DNA of 64,000 bases, from assembly GCA_033964015.1 (NCBI GenBank), contig CM066918.1, positions 30,170,595-30,234,594 of the forward strand. The letters are read 5' to 3'. Origin of the DNA: Scolanthus callimorphus (lineage: Eukaryota > Cnidaria > Anthozoa > Actiniaria > Edwardsiidae). This document shows positions 25,101-37,100 of the stretch, in pieces. The number at the start of each line of letters is the position of its first letter. Within the stretch, counting starts at the first letter, position 1. Below the pieces are notes generated by a model that was not told the origin of the DNA, ran no database searches, and worked only from the letters and a program-made list of their open reading frames with translations. Made by a program: the position numbers and the translations under genes.

Positions 25101-28100
25101 CCAGAGGTCCTAAAATCTGTTTTTCATTGTTTCCGGATAAGTAACCATTATTCAAGGAGCCACTCTGTTTTTCCTCTTGACCATCTAGGATCAATTTTTG
25201 AAGTTTCATCATGTTGAATCACTTAATTGCTCATTATGTAGAAAGTACTTACATGAGTTAACACTATTCATTGTCTGCCCTCATTGCTCTGTGCTGTAGT
25301 TAATGTTACAAAATTTTTGTTTAGTCCGAAAAGCAAGCCATTTGACCCTGGTGGGGCGTGGCCGGCAAGAGAGGAAACATGTCCATTTCATGAGTTACCT
25401 ACTGACGGGTGGGCAAACTTGTTATTTTGCTGCATCTGTTGTCTGTTTGTGCAATTTGCTGTAGTTACGCATGCTTGCCTTTAAATTAAGCTTGCTATTG
25501 CTGTACTATAAATCTTTACATCATAATATCTTTTTCTGGGTCTTACTGTTACTTGGTCATATGCATGAGCAGAACTACAATTAAAGTCATATGATTAGTT
25601 GACACATGTGCCACGGTTCTGTGCAATACTTTTATAGGGCTGAAAATTACTGCTGGCCATTGGCCATTGTCAAGATTTGGTTTGATCTGTTTTGAGCATT
25701 GATGTGCAAAATTAAGAAAAAAAATATAATTTCCAGCTCTGAATTTGTACTATTATTTCATTTCATGCATACCCTTTTTTACAGCTGCAAAGTTCATATC
25801 ATTCTATCATCTGATTACTCCAGATGAGGAAAAAATGACATACAGTACAGTGACCCATTGGCTAATGTAACAGCTAAATGTGCCTATAACATGAAATCTA
25901 CTTGATTAAAAGAAATTATGTCACCACTGAGATATATCTTATTGACAAAGAATGAGTGTTCTTTGAAGATGATGAGAGTGAAAGATGCACTACAAATGCA
26001 TATTTTCAGGGTGGGTTAAACTTGTTCAGTGGTACATATTCACATGTTGAATGCAATGAGCATTGATGCTTACATGAATGATAATTAGATATTTCTTTGA
26101 CAATCAGAATTGAAATATACATGAGTATATTTTGCTTTTCACAACGGAACAGGAACTGGTCATGCTGAAAAATAAACATTCAGCTTTAAGAAAAACATTC
26201 CAAGACAGGGGCGTAGCCAGGATTTCATAAACATTCAGCTTTAAGGTCTCATGAAAGGTAAAAAATGTAAAAATACTTTTTTCCCAAAATTCATTTGATA
26301 GGATAAATTGAGAAAGGGGGTGGGGGCCACATATTCTGTACAAATGTATGGTGCCCCTTTCCAGCATTCCTATTTTTTTCTCAGTGTTCTATTCTTTGTC
26401 TTAAGTTATTTCCATGTTGGAAAATCATGTCAATTTTGTGTTATAGGCACTTTAAGCCCTGATGCAGTAAGAAAGTAAAGATTTTCTTGTTAAGGCAAAG
26501 TTTTGTTGAAAGTTCATTTCCCATTCTCACAGCTCATCTGCCTTGAAGAAAAATCAAGAGATTGAGTTCCAGAGAAATAAGGAAAGATTCCTGTTTTTGA
26601 AGGTATTCTCATCTGTATTGTTGTAATTCCTTTACTAATGTATGTAGGACACCCCTAGCCTGTGAAAGCCGACACCACTTAGCACTCGCCGAAAGAGACT
26701 CCCACAAAGTAGCGTCTGCATGGTCAAGCCAAACATTCCATACTGATAACATATTATTTTATAACAACCCTGGAATTTACAGGTATATTAATTGATTGGT
26801 TTGTTCTTTTTTTAGTGGGGTTCCCAGGCTCTTCAGAATATGAGGATTGTCCCCCCTGGATCTGGTATTGTTCATCAGGTAAGATGGAGAAACATTAATC
26901 AGACAGTGGTTTAGTGTGTTGCAAGTGTATTTTCCTGTATTTTTCAGAGGTCAGAGAAACATGCAAGCAAATTTTTCCACAAAATCAGTGAAAATCTCAT
27001 ACTTTCAGGTGTTTCTCTGACCTTGAAACCCCACAGAAATTCTGTTGTTTTTAAGAACAATGACATTTTTAATGCTTTATTTTGTTTGTGAAATTCCAGG
27101 TCAATCTTGAGTACTTAGCTCGTGTTGTGTTTGAGGATGATTGTGTCATATACCCTGACAGCGTAGTCGGCACTGATTCACATACAACTATGATTAATGG
27201 GCTTGGTATTGTAGGATGGGGTGAGTGATTATTAATTAATCATTTGGGAATCAAGAACAAGCCCTTGAATTTGCAAAAGGAACATTCAAACCAAGAAAAT
27301 GCCATTAACAAAGTAGTATTATATATAAAAACAGGAAAAGTGGAGAAGACTGTCTGGCCATAATACTGTACTGTATGACATGTCAAGGGCATTGAAGAGT
27401 GCTAACGAAAAAAAAAACATGATAATCCCCATCAAAGGGGTTGAGAGAACCCTCTCCAGCCCTAGAATTTCCAGTGAAAAATGTATTGATTATATGCTTG
27501 TTAAATGCCAGTAAGGCATTAGATACCCCTCCCCCTATCCCTTTCGAGTTTCTGCCAAGGTATGGAATCAAACTTTGTCAAATTTTCACTACACCTTGCT
27601 ACTCCTTTCTTCTTCCACCATTTCTGATTTTAGTTGATCCCTACATTCTTACAAATGCCATGTAGAGTGCTTTCTGTTGTTTTGTAATCTATAACTCTCC
27701 TGCTCTGTGTTGTGTTTCAGGTGTTGGTGGGATAGAAGGAGAGGCAGTCATGCTTGGACAGGCTATTAGTATGGTGCTACCCAAGGTTGTTGGTTACAAA
27801 CTTGTAGGGACTGTCAATCAACTGGTCACTTCTACTGATATAGTACTGACAATCACTAAGGTAACAGGATATCATTTTGCATGCACTTATCACACTTTTT
27901 GCACCCTAGCCTCTTGATAGTTTTCTCTTGTCCAGGAGTGTCAATGGATTTATGAGTAGAAGGCACATGTCTTTATCAGAGCATACCCAGGATTTTATGA
28001 AGGGGGGGGGGGGGGGGGGGGTTCCACTTTGCTATTCCCCTGTCCCTATCCATAAATTTTGGAAAGAACATTAAAGACCCCTTTAATATGTCCGGTCGTA

Positions 28101-31100
28101 CATATTTTTCTAAGTTAGAAATTAATTAATTCATGTTGGCTAAAAATACAAGAGTTCCGGAATCCCCAGAATCCCCCCCCCCTTGGGTATGCCCCTGTTT
28201 ATGTTGGCAGCTGTGTGAGTCTGCTAGGGGGGTTTGTGGGCATGTCCCCCATAAGAAAATTTGAAATATTGGGTGTCAGAGATATGTTTTCAAGCATATT
28301 GAGAGAGCAAGCTCTATTGCCACTCCTGTTTGTCAGGCTTTGTACAGAGTACAATAAACATTGAGTAAAAATATTTTTTTTAAAGCTTGTGGGTTAACCT
28401 GAGTTATTTTTTGTTTGTAGGATCTTAGACAAAGAGGAGTTGTCGGCAAGTTTGTAGAGTTCTTTGGTCCAGGCGTGGCAGCCTTGTCGATTGCTGACAG
28501 GGCAACCATAGCCAACATGTGTCCTGAATATGGCGCCACTATTGGATTCTTCCCTGTTGATGAGAAGAGCATGATTTATCTGAGACAAACAGGTCAGTAG
28601 TAAAAATAGTTCTGTTTATAAATACCTGGCAGACAAATAGCACAGGTTGATTCTATATTTACAATTGTATCTTGATTGTTTTTGTTAGGCCGTGACGAGG
28701 AGAGGATTGCTATGATCGAGTCTTATCTAAAAGCATCCAAGATGTTTAGAGATTACACCAACCCTGAGAGTGATCCAGTCTTCTCTGAGGTAAGTATAGA
28801 GCAGGCAGAATCTCTTAATCTTATGCTTGTTATAACCATATGTGCCGACGCGCCTAAATTTGTTTCCATTTGAACCTAAATGTGTCATTTTCAAACTAAG
28901 CAGTTTGTAAAAACAAAAAATAAAACAAAAACAAAAAATTAGAAGATATCCTGATAATGCATTTGTGCCAAAGTGCCAGGGGTTTGGGATCTCCCTTTGG
29001 AAAACTCTCCTGGAAATTCCACATCTCTAGGTCCTCAACCCCCTCTACCCATCTCTGTTTGGGCGTATGAAACCTCCCTCTTCTTTTGGAAAATATCTGA
29101 CATTAGAATGCTGTCTACCTAACTGATTTTAGTAGAAACCCACTCGCACACTATCACAAATCCTTCTCACTATCTATCATGTAATAGATAGTGAGTACCG
29201 GTAGCGCAAAACTTTCTAAAACCATGAAAGTAAATACGTTTTAGCAACAACTCGAAGGTAGTATGCTAGTGGGTTTCTACTAAAACAATTAGACTACTCA
29301 TTCTCGTTTTCTATGAGTGAAATAGTCAACTCGGTGCTGCACGCCTCGTTAACTATCTATTGACTCATAGAAAACTTGAACTCCTAGTCTAATGTTCTAC
29401 AAATTGTAGGGCTGGATATCTCCACTGTCTGTTGTGCCATCTCAGGCCCAAGAGACCTCCCTTTTCAATTTTAAAATTCTGACATTAGTATGACTGTTTT
29501 ACAGATTGTAGAGCTGGATCTCTCCACTGTTGTCCCATCTCTATCTGGGCCCAAGAGACCACATGACAGGGTGCCAGTCTCTGGTATGAAAGAGGATTTC
29601 CAGCAGTGCCTGAACAACAAAATTGGATTCAAGGGCTTTGGTATCCCTGTGGAGAAGCACACAGATGCAGTACCTTTTATGTTTGAAGATGCTGAGTACA
29701 AGATAAAGCATGGTAAGTGCATGGCAGAAGAGTTAGCACGACTGAAAAAAAAAACCTTTAGTGAGTCTCTAGGGTGTGCTTGCCTCTATAATCTGACCCA
29801 TAGTATTGAACACTCAAGTAGCACACACTAATTTATTATTTCCCTGGTAGACAATGCAGTGTACTCTATCAGAATCTCTTACACCATCATTTGCTTGCAG
29901 GGTCTGTTGTGATCTCCGCTATAACCAGCTGCACCAACACCAGTAATCCCTCTGTAATGCTGGGTGCTGGTATTCTAGCCAAGAAAGCAGTAGAGAAAGG
30001 TCTTAGCGTGTCCCCCTATGTCAAGACGAGCTTATCACCAGGCTCTGGTGTGGTCACCTACTATCTACAGGAGAGTGGCGTGTTACCTTATCTAGAACAG
30101 CTAGGGTGAGTGGAAAGGGACAAGGGTATTTGTGTTGAACACTTTGGTTTCTCTAATTCTCTTGCAGTGGAGTGTCACAAAGAGTGATTTGTGCTCCCCT
30201 TGCAGGGTCCGATATTCACTTCTTTCGAGAGGTGGCATGTTGACATTTGGCCATTGCCATTTGGCGATTGGGTTGAAATTGGTGCTCATCAAACCCTAAA
30301 ACTAGTGGCCATTCGCCTTTGTCACAGAAGCGCCATCTTGAATTTTTCAGCCTATTTATTCAGCATGGAAGCTAGGTCAAGCAGGGCGCGGGTTTTGCTC
30401 ATGTTGGAAAGCGAAGCTTGATGCTGGGATTTATGGTGCAAAAGTTGACCAAGCTACCAAGAAGTACTCTTATTTGTTTAAGAACCAAAAAGTTGATTGG
30501 CTCATTGCTTTTTTCTACTTTGCCGGGTCATTCTGGAAACAAAATGGTGGTGCATGACAAAGGCGAATCGGCGACCAATGCCATGCACTGACCCCTACAC
30601 TCCTGTTTTGAGAAACAAATATGTTTGCTCTTTACAATGCTACCACGTCGTTATAGAAATGAAACAGTTTTACCCATGTTACCCTATTGTAACACAGTTT
30701 CAAATGTTGCACTTACATTGAAGTTATCCATTCTTTTGAGAACTGCTAGCCCAATAACACAAGCCTCTACATGCACAGCCTTCACCATATTAATGTACAG
30801 CAGTATAGCCTCACTCAGCATCCGTGTTTGATAGATTGTCTTGTCTGTTTGTGTTGTAGATTTTCCGTTGTAGGCTATGGTTGTATGATGTGTATTGCAC
30901 TCACCCACATACAGCCTTCACCATATTAATTTACAGCAGTATAGCCTCACTCAGCATCCGTGTTTGATAGATTGTCTTGTCTGTTTGTGTTGTAGATTTT
31001 CTGTTGTAGGCTATGGTTGTATGACGTGTATTGCACTCACCCACATACACAGTCTTCACCATATTAATGTACAGCAGTATAGCCTCACTCAGCATCCGTG

Positions 31101-34100
31101 TTTGATAGATTGTCTTGTCTGTTTGTGTTGTAGATTTTCTGTTGTAGGCTATGGTTGTATGATGTGTATTGCACTCACCCACATACACAGTCTTCACCAT
31201 ATTAATGTACAGCAGTATAGCCTCACTCAGCATCCGTGTTTGATAGATTGTCTTGTCTGTTTGTGTTGTAGATTTTCTGTTGTAGGCTATGGTTGTATGA
31301 TGTGTATTGCACTCACCCACATACACAGTCTTCACCATATTAATGTACAGCAGTATAGCCTCACTCAGCATCCGTGTTTGATAGATTGTCTTGTCTGTTT
31401 GTGTTGTAGATTTTCTGTTGTAGGCTATGGTTGTATGACGTGTATTGGCAACTCGGGACCCTTACCAGAGCCAGTAGCAGAAGCCATTGAAAAGGTACAT
31501 GTACATTGGCATTTAAATGTTTGAAACTGTTCTTGGAAAGCTATGTGTTCATGGATAAGAAACGGGCTAAAACAAAGCAAATTGAATTTCTCAAGTCTGA
31601 CATTTCCTGTGTTGATCACCATTGTGTCCTTTGATGGCGTGACATATAGTATGGCCTGACTGGCGTGACATATAGTAAGGCCTGACTGGCGTGACATTGT
31701 TGTATTTGTTTTGATCATCCAATACTGCCACAAACCTTCAAAATACGACTGCTAGTTTCTAGTTCAAATGCAGGAACAACAAAAAGGAAAGATTGATAGA
31801 AAGTTTGATAAACGTGGTCACGTGATGGTCACGTGATAATCACGTGATGATCACGTGATGGTCACGTGATGATCACGTTGTCACGTGATGGTCTGAAGCT
31901 GTGGTAGACGGATTGTTCACTGCTTTAACGTCACAAGTTCCATTTCTTATTTTCCCTTCTCTCAGGGTGACCTTGTAGCCTGTGGTATATTATCTGGTAA
32001 TCGTAACTTTGAAGGCCGTATCCACCCTCTCACCAGAGCCAACTACCTGGCATCACCACCCTTAGTCATTGCCTATGCTATCGCGGGTAATGTGTTAATA
32101 GACTTCGAAAAGGAACCTATAGGTAAGACGGAATATGGACCATGGGTCTCACGTGTGAAGCCAAGATGACAGTTTACAACAAAATCAATTTTTATGGCTC
32201 AGCATTCCTTGTAAACAAGTCCAAAAGCGATACTGCTGAACTCTCCTCTCGCGTGCAATATGTGTTTCACGGAATTTCAGTTTGTTGCAAGTTGAAAGAT
32301 TGTTACCGAAAGGGACAATACGATTTTCTAGATTTAAAGTTTGACGTCGTTATTCCAGGATTCGCGAAGGTCTGACCACTTGTAGATGTAGAAGGCAGCA
32401 CCTTTTCCACAATTATTTAGAAACAACCCGAGTGTTGACCGGCGACCTACCAGCTGAGCTAACCTGGAGACGTCTTCAGTGGCAACATTTCACTCATAAA
32501 ATTATTTTAATGTCCCAAGGTATATCGAAGGATGGCAAAGAAGTGTTCCTCAGGGATATATGGCCGACAAGGGATGAGATTCAGGTATTGAAAACACTCG
32601 CATTGCTCTCTTTTCACATCATAATTGAGTTGGTCGCTATGCTTGGTGATCCAGCACCTCTGTGGGAGCTGACCGAAGATCTCCCCGGGAAAAAGAGCAG
32701 CGCTGGATCCTCAGGAATGGAAGCATCACCTGAAAACCGTTTCATGTGACCGCTGTGACTGCATTTTTACTGTATGTGAAAAGCTAGCGGATCGGGACGC
32801 ACCTTTCCATGTCAAAGCTTTGTGAACATGGGAAGCTAGGTAGAGATCTTGGATGGAACTTTGCCTGTAATGATGGCTTTTTCCGTTACCTACAAGCCCT
32901 GCTTCTTTTCAGATCTCATTATTGTATCTCACTCTGCTCATTTTTTAAATTTCTACCTTTTTAGGTGGTTGAAAGGCAGCATGTAATCCCGTCTATGTTC
33001 AAGGAAGTTTATTCTAAAATCCAGGTAAGCTGTGGACAGGAATGCAAACAGAGGAAAATCAGAGTAAGTGACGTTGTGTATTGTTTATTGTTGTTCAGAC
33101 TGGCAATCCTCAATGGAATTCTCTCGAGGCACCTGAGACCCTTCTCTATCCTTGGGATGACAAGTCTACATACATCAAAAGCCCGCCTTTCTTCGAGACC
33201 ATGGTAAGTCGCCATCATCCTCATTGTTGTTATGGCTGATTCTAGGCGAAAGGGCAGAGAGAAGTGATTATTTATCGGGCAAAGATAGTCGAAAGATACT
33301 CGAACCAAAATAATCACGAAGAGCTAAAACCGTCCTCTTGAACGAAGCATAAAGTAGCTCCTCCCTGCTGTACGCCCCGAGTCCCTAGGAAATACACCAA
33401 AATAGACACTGATATTTTGAATAAGACGTGTTTTGATAGCGCAAAACATGAAACCAGCAGATCTCGCTTCTGAGAAACTTGTGGAATGACAATGATTGAC
33501 ATGTATGGTTTGAAGAGCTATGCATAACGCCGAGCACCGGACTCGAAATTGAGCCCGATACAGGCGTAAACATGGCAAAAAATTCATTTTACGTCCATTT
33601 TTTTCACTCAGGCGTAAAATAACGGCGTGTTTTCGTTCTTTACAGTGTCCTCCTAATGGATTTACGTCTAGACTTCTAATGTTGGCAGAAGGCGTAAAAT
33701 TACGACTATGATTATTTCTTAATTTCTAGCCCTGGAGCCATGGCTAATGGGTGTCTCTGATGACGATTAATTCTAACGTACTATTTATTCACCCGTAAAG
33801 TGCGAATCGTTTGATTATTTCACAGGGCCAAGATCTCCCCGAAATCAAGAGTATCGAGAATGCTGCTGTCCTGTTGAATCTTGGGGACTCGGTCACCACT
33901 GATCACATTTCTCCTGCCGGAAGTATATCACGTACAAGCCCTGCCGCACGATATCTAGCAGCTAGAGGGTGAGTTACAGCGCTAATCAGTTGCCGCAAGA
34001 TAACTAGCAGCTAGAGGGTGAGGTACAGCGCTAATCAGTTGCCGCACGATATCTAGCAGCTAGAGGGAGTGTTACAGCGCTAATCAGTTGTCGCACGATA

Positions 34101-37100
34101 TCTAGCAGCTAGAGGGAGTGTTACAGCGCTAATCAGTTGTCGCACGATATCTATAGGCTAGAGGGTGAGTTACAGCGCTAATCAGTTGCCGCACGATATC
34201 TAGAGGCTAGAGGGTGAGGTACAGCGCTAATCGGTTGCCGCACGATATCTAGAGGCTAGAGGGTGAGTTACAGCGCTAATCAGTTGCCGCACGATATCTA
34301 GAGGCTAGAGGGTGAGTTACAGCGCTAATCAGTTGCCGCACGATATCTAGAGGCTAGAGGGTGTGTTACAGCGCTAATCAGTTGCCGCACGATATCTAGA
34401 GGCTAGAGGGAGTGTTACAGCGCTAATCAGTTGCCGCACGATATCTAGCAGCTAGAGGGTGAGTTACAGCGCTAATCAGTTGCCGCAAGATAACTAGCAG
34501 CTAGAGGGTGAGGTACAGCGCTAATCAGTTGCCGCACGATATCTAGCAGCTAGAGGGAGTGTTACAGCGCTAATCAGTTGTCGCACGATATCTAGCAGCT
34601 AGAGGGAGTGTTACAGCGCTAATCAGTTGCCGCACGATATCTAGAGGCTAGAGGGAGTGTTACAGCGCTAATCAGTTGCCGCACGATATCTAGAGGCTAG
34701 AGGGAGTGTTACAGCGCTAATCAGTTGCCGCACGATATCTAGAGGCTAGAGGGAGTGTTACAGCGCTAATCAGTTGCCGCACGATATCTAGCAGCTAGAG
34801 GGAGTGTTACAGCGCTAATCAGTTGCCGCACGATATCTAGAGGCTAGAGGGAGTGTTACAGCGCTAATCAGTTGCCGCACGATATCTAGCAGCTAGAGGG
34901 AGTGTTACAGCGCTAATCAGTTGCCGCACGATAACTAGCAGCTAGAGGGTGAGGTACAGCGCTAATCAGTTGCCGCACGATATCTAGCAGCTAGAGGGAG
35001 TGTTACAGCGCTAATCAGTTGTCGCACGATATCTAGAGGCTAGAGGGAGTGTTACAGCGCTAATCAGTTGCCGCACGATATCTAGCAGCTAGAGGGAGTG
35101 TTACAGCGCTAATCAGTTGCCGCACGATATCTAGAGGCTAGAGGGAGTGTTACAGCGCTAATCAGTTGTCGCACGATATCTAGCAGCTAGAGGGAGTGTT
35201 ACAGCGCTAATCAGTTGTCGCACGATATCTAGCAGCTAGAGGGTGAGTTACAGCGCTAATCAGTTGCCGCAAGATAACTAGCAGCTAGAGGGTGAGGTAC
35301 AGCGCTAATCAGTTGCCGCACGATAACTAGCAGCTAGAGGGTGAGGTACAGCGCTAATCAGTTGCCGCACGATATCTAGCAGCTAGAGGGAGTGTTACAG
35401 CGCTAATCAGTTGTCGCACGATATCTAGCAGCTAGAGGGAGTGTTACAGCGCTAATCAGTTGCCGCACGATATCTAAAGGCTAGAGGGTGAGTTACAGCG
35501 CTAATCGGTTGCCACACGATATCTAGAGGCTAGAGGGTGAGTTACAGCGCTAATCAGTTGCCGCACGATATCTAGAGGCTAGAGGGTGTGTTACAGCGCT
35601 AATCAGTTGCCGCACGATATCTAGCAGCTAGAGGGTGAGGTACAGCGCTAATCAGTTGCCGCACGATATCTAGCAGCTAGAGGGTGAGGTACAGCGCTAA
35701 TCAGTTGCCGCACGATATCTAGAGGCTAGAGGGTGAGTTACAGCGCTAATATGTTGCCGCACGATATCTAGCAGCTAGAGGGTGAGGTACAGCGCTAATC
35801 GGTTGCCGCACGATATCTAGAGGCTAGAGGGTGAGTTACAGCGCTAATAAGCTGCCGCACGATATCTAGCAGCTAGAGGGTGTGTTACAGCGCTAATCAG
35901 TATGCTGTATAGTCGGGTATTCTCTTATTTCATGTTCTATATTTTGTGTTCTTTTCGCCAGCCTGACGCCGCGAGAATTCAACTCTTACGGGTCGCGCCG
36001 CGGCAATGACGCGGTTATGGCTCGCGGTACTTTCGCGAACATCCGCCTTGTGAACAAGTTCATCGGTAAAGCCGCGCCCAAGACCAAACACTTCCCATCT
36101 GAGGACACAGTAAGTCTAATAAACGACTTCCTAAAGAGGGCGAGTGTTTTACTGTCGATGCGGGTTGCGGCGATGTAGTTGTTGCCACGATGTAGTTGGT
36201 GCCGCGAGGTTGTTGTTTCTACTGCTGTTCATGTTCTCGTAGTTAGTCTTGGTGATGGACACACGCACTAGACGCCCTGCGTGACACAGGAACTAATATA
36301 GGAACATTTTTCACGGTGTGCCTTTTCAGATGGATATATTTGATGCTGCCGAGCGCTACCAGAAGGAGGGCCGAACGCTGATCATACTTGCAGGAAAAGA
36401 TTATGGGTCCGGCTCATCACGTGACTGGGCAGCTAAAGGACCCTGGATGCAGGTCGGTCAGAAAGGCGAATTGTTAGATTATCGAGTTTATCTGTGACGT
36501 GACTGACCTATCCCGTGTGTCGAAAGGGGGGAAGTGGTGAGAACGGAAGACCGCGCGAGGGGATATAGTGTCCCTCGCAGATACAGATACAACTCCCTCC
36601 TCACTTTTCCAGCCTACCACATCGGTGAAAAATTGGGTTATTTACGAATACTGCACTCCATTTAGTGATAGCTGCAAGATATCATTGAACGCTATTATTG
36701 TGATAAAGGTCTATTTCACACCGCGCGGACTAGTCGATATTCTTACAGTCGATCGGGATCCATGTAGACACGCCCTAGTTTCAGTAACGTATTTGTTCAT
36801 ATTCGCAGGGAATCCGTGCAGTAATAGCAGAGAGTTATGAGCGTATCCACCGCAGTAATCTGGTGGGCATGGGTATCATCCCCTTACAGTATGTTGATGG
36901 TCAGACGGCGGAGAGTTTAGGTTTGACCGGCAAGGAGGGCTACACGATTCATCTGCCAAATGAACCACAGACTGGACAGATTCTGGACGTCACGGTAAGA
37001 TTGAAGGCTAGGAACATAAACTTTTTAATGAGCCTCGATTAGCGCGATATAACTTTGTCACTCCTAGAAAACATACCGAGAACTAGAAACATACCGAGAA

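Noticed and set aside
30895..31524. 209-codon frame with four 46-residue repeats as a separate gene
   Set aside because: It is the tandem intronic copy of the aconitase exon 13 border joined to the real exon; it matters only if upstream acceptors are spliced.
33936..35900. Regular 49-bp repeats considered as a CRISPR-like array
   Set aside because: There are no unique spacers between repeats; the whole unit repeats, and it overlaps a coding exon end in a eukaryotic gene.
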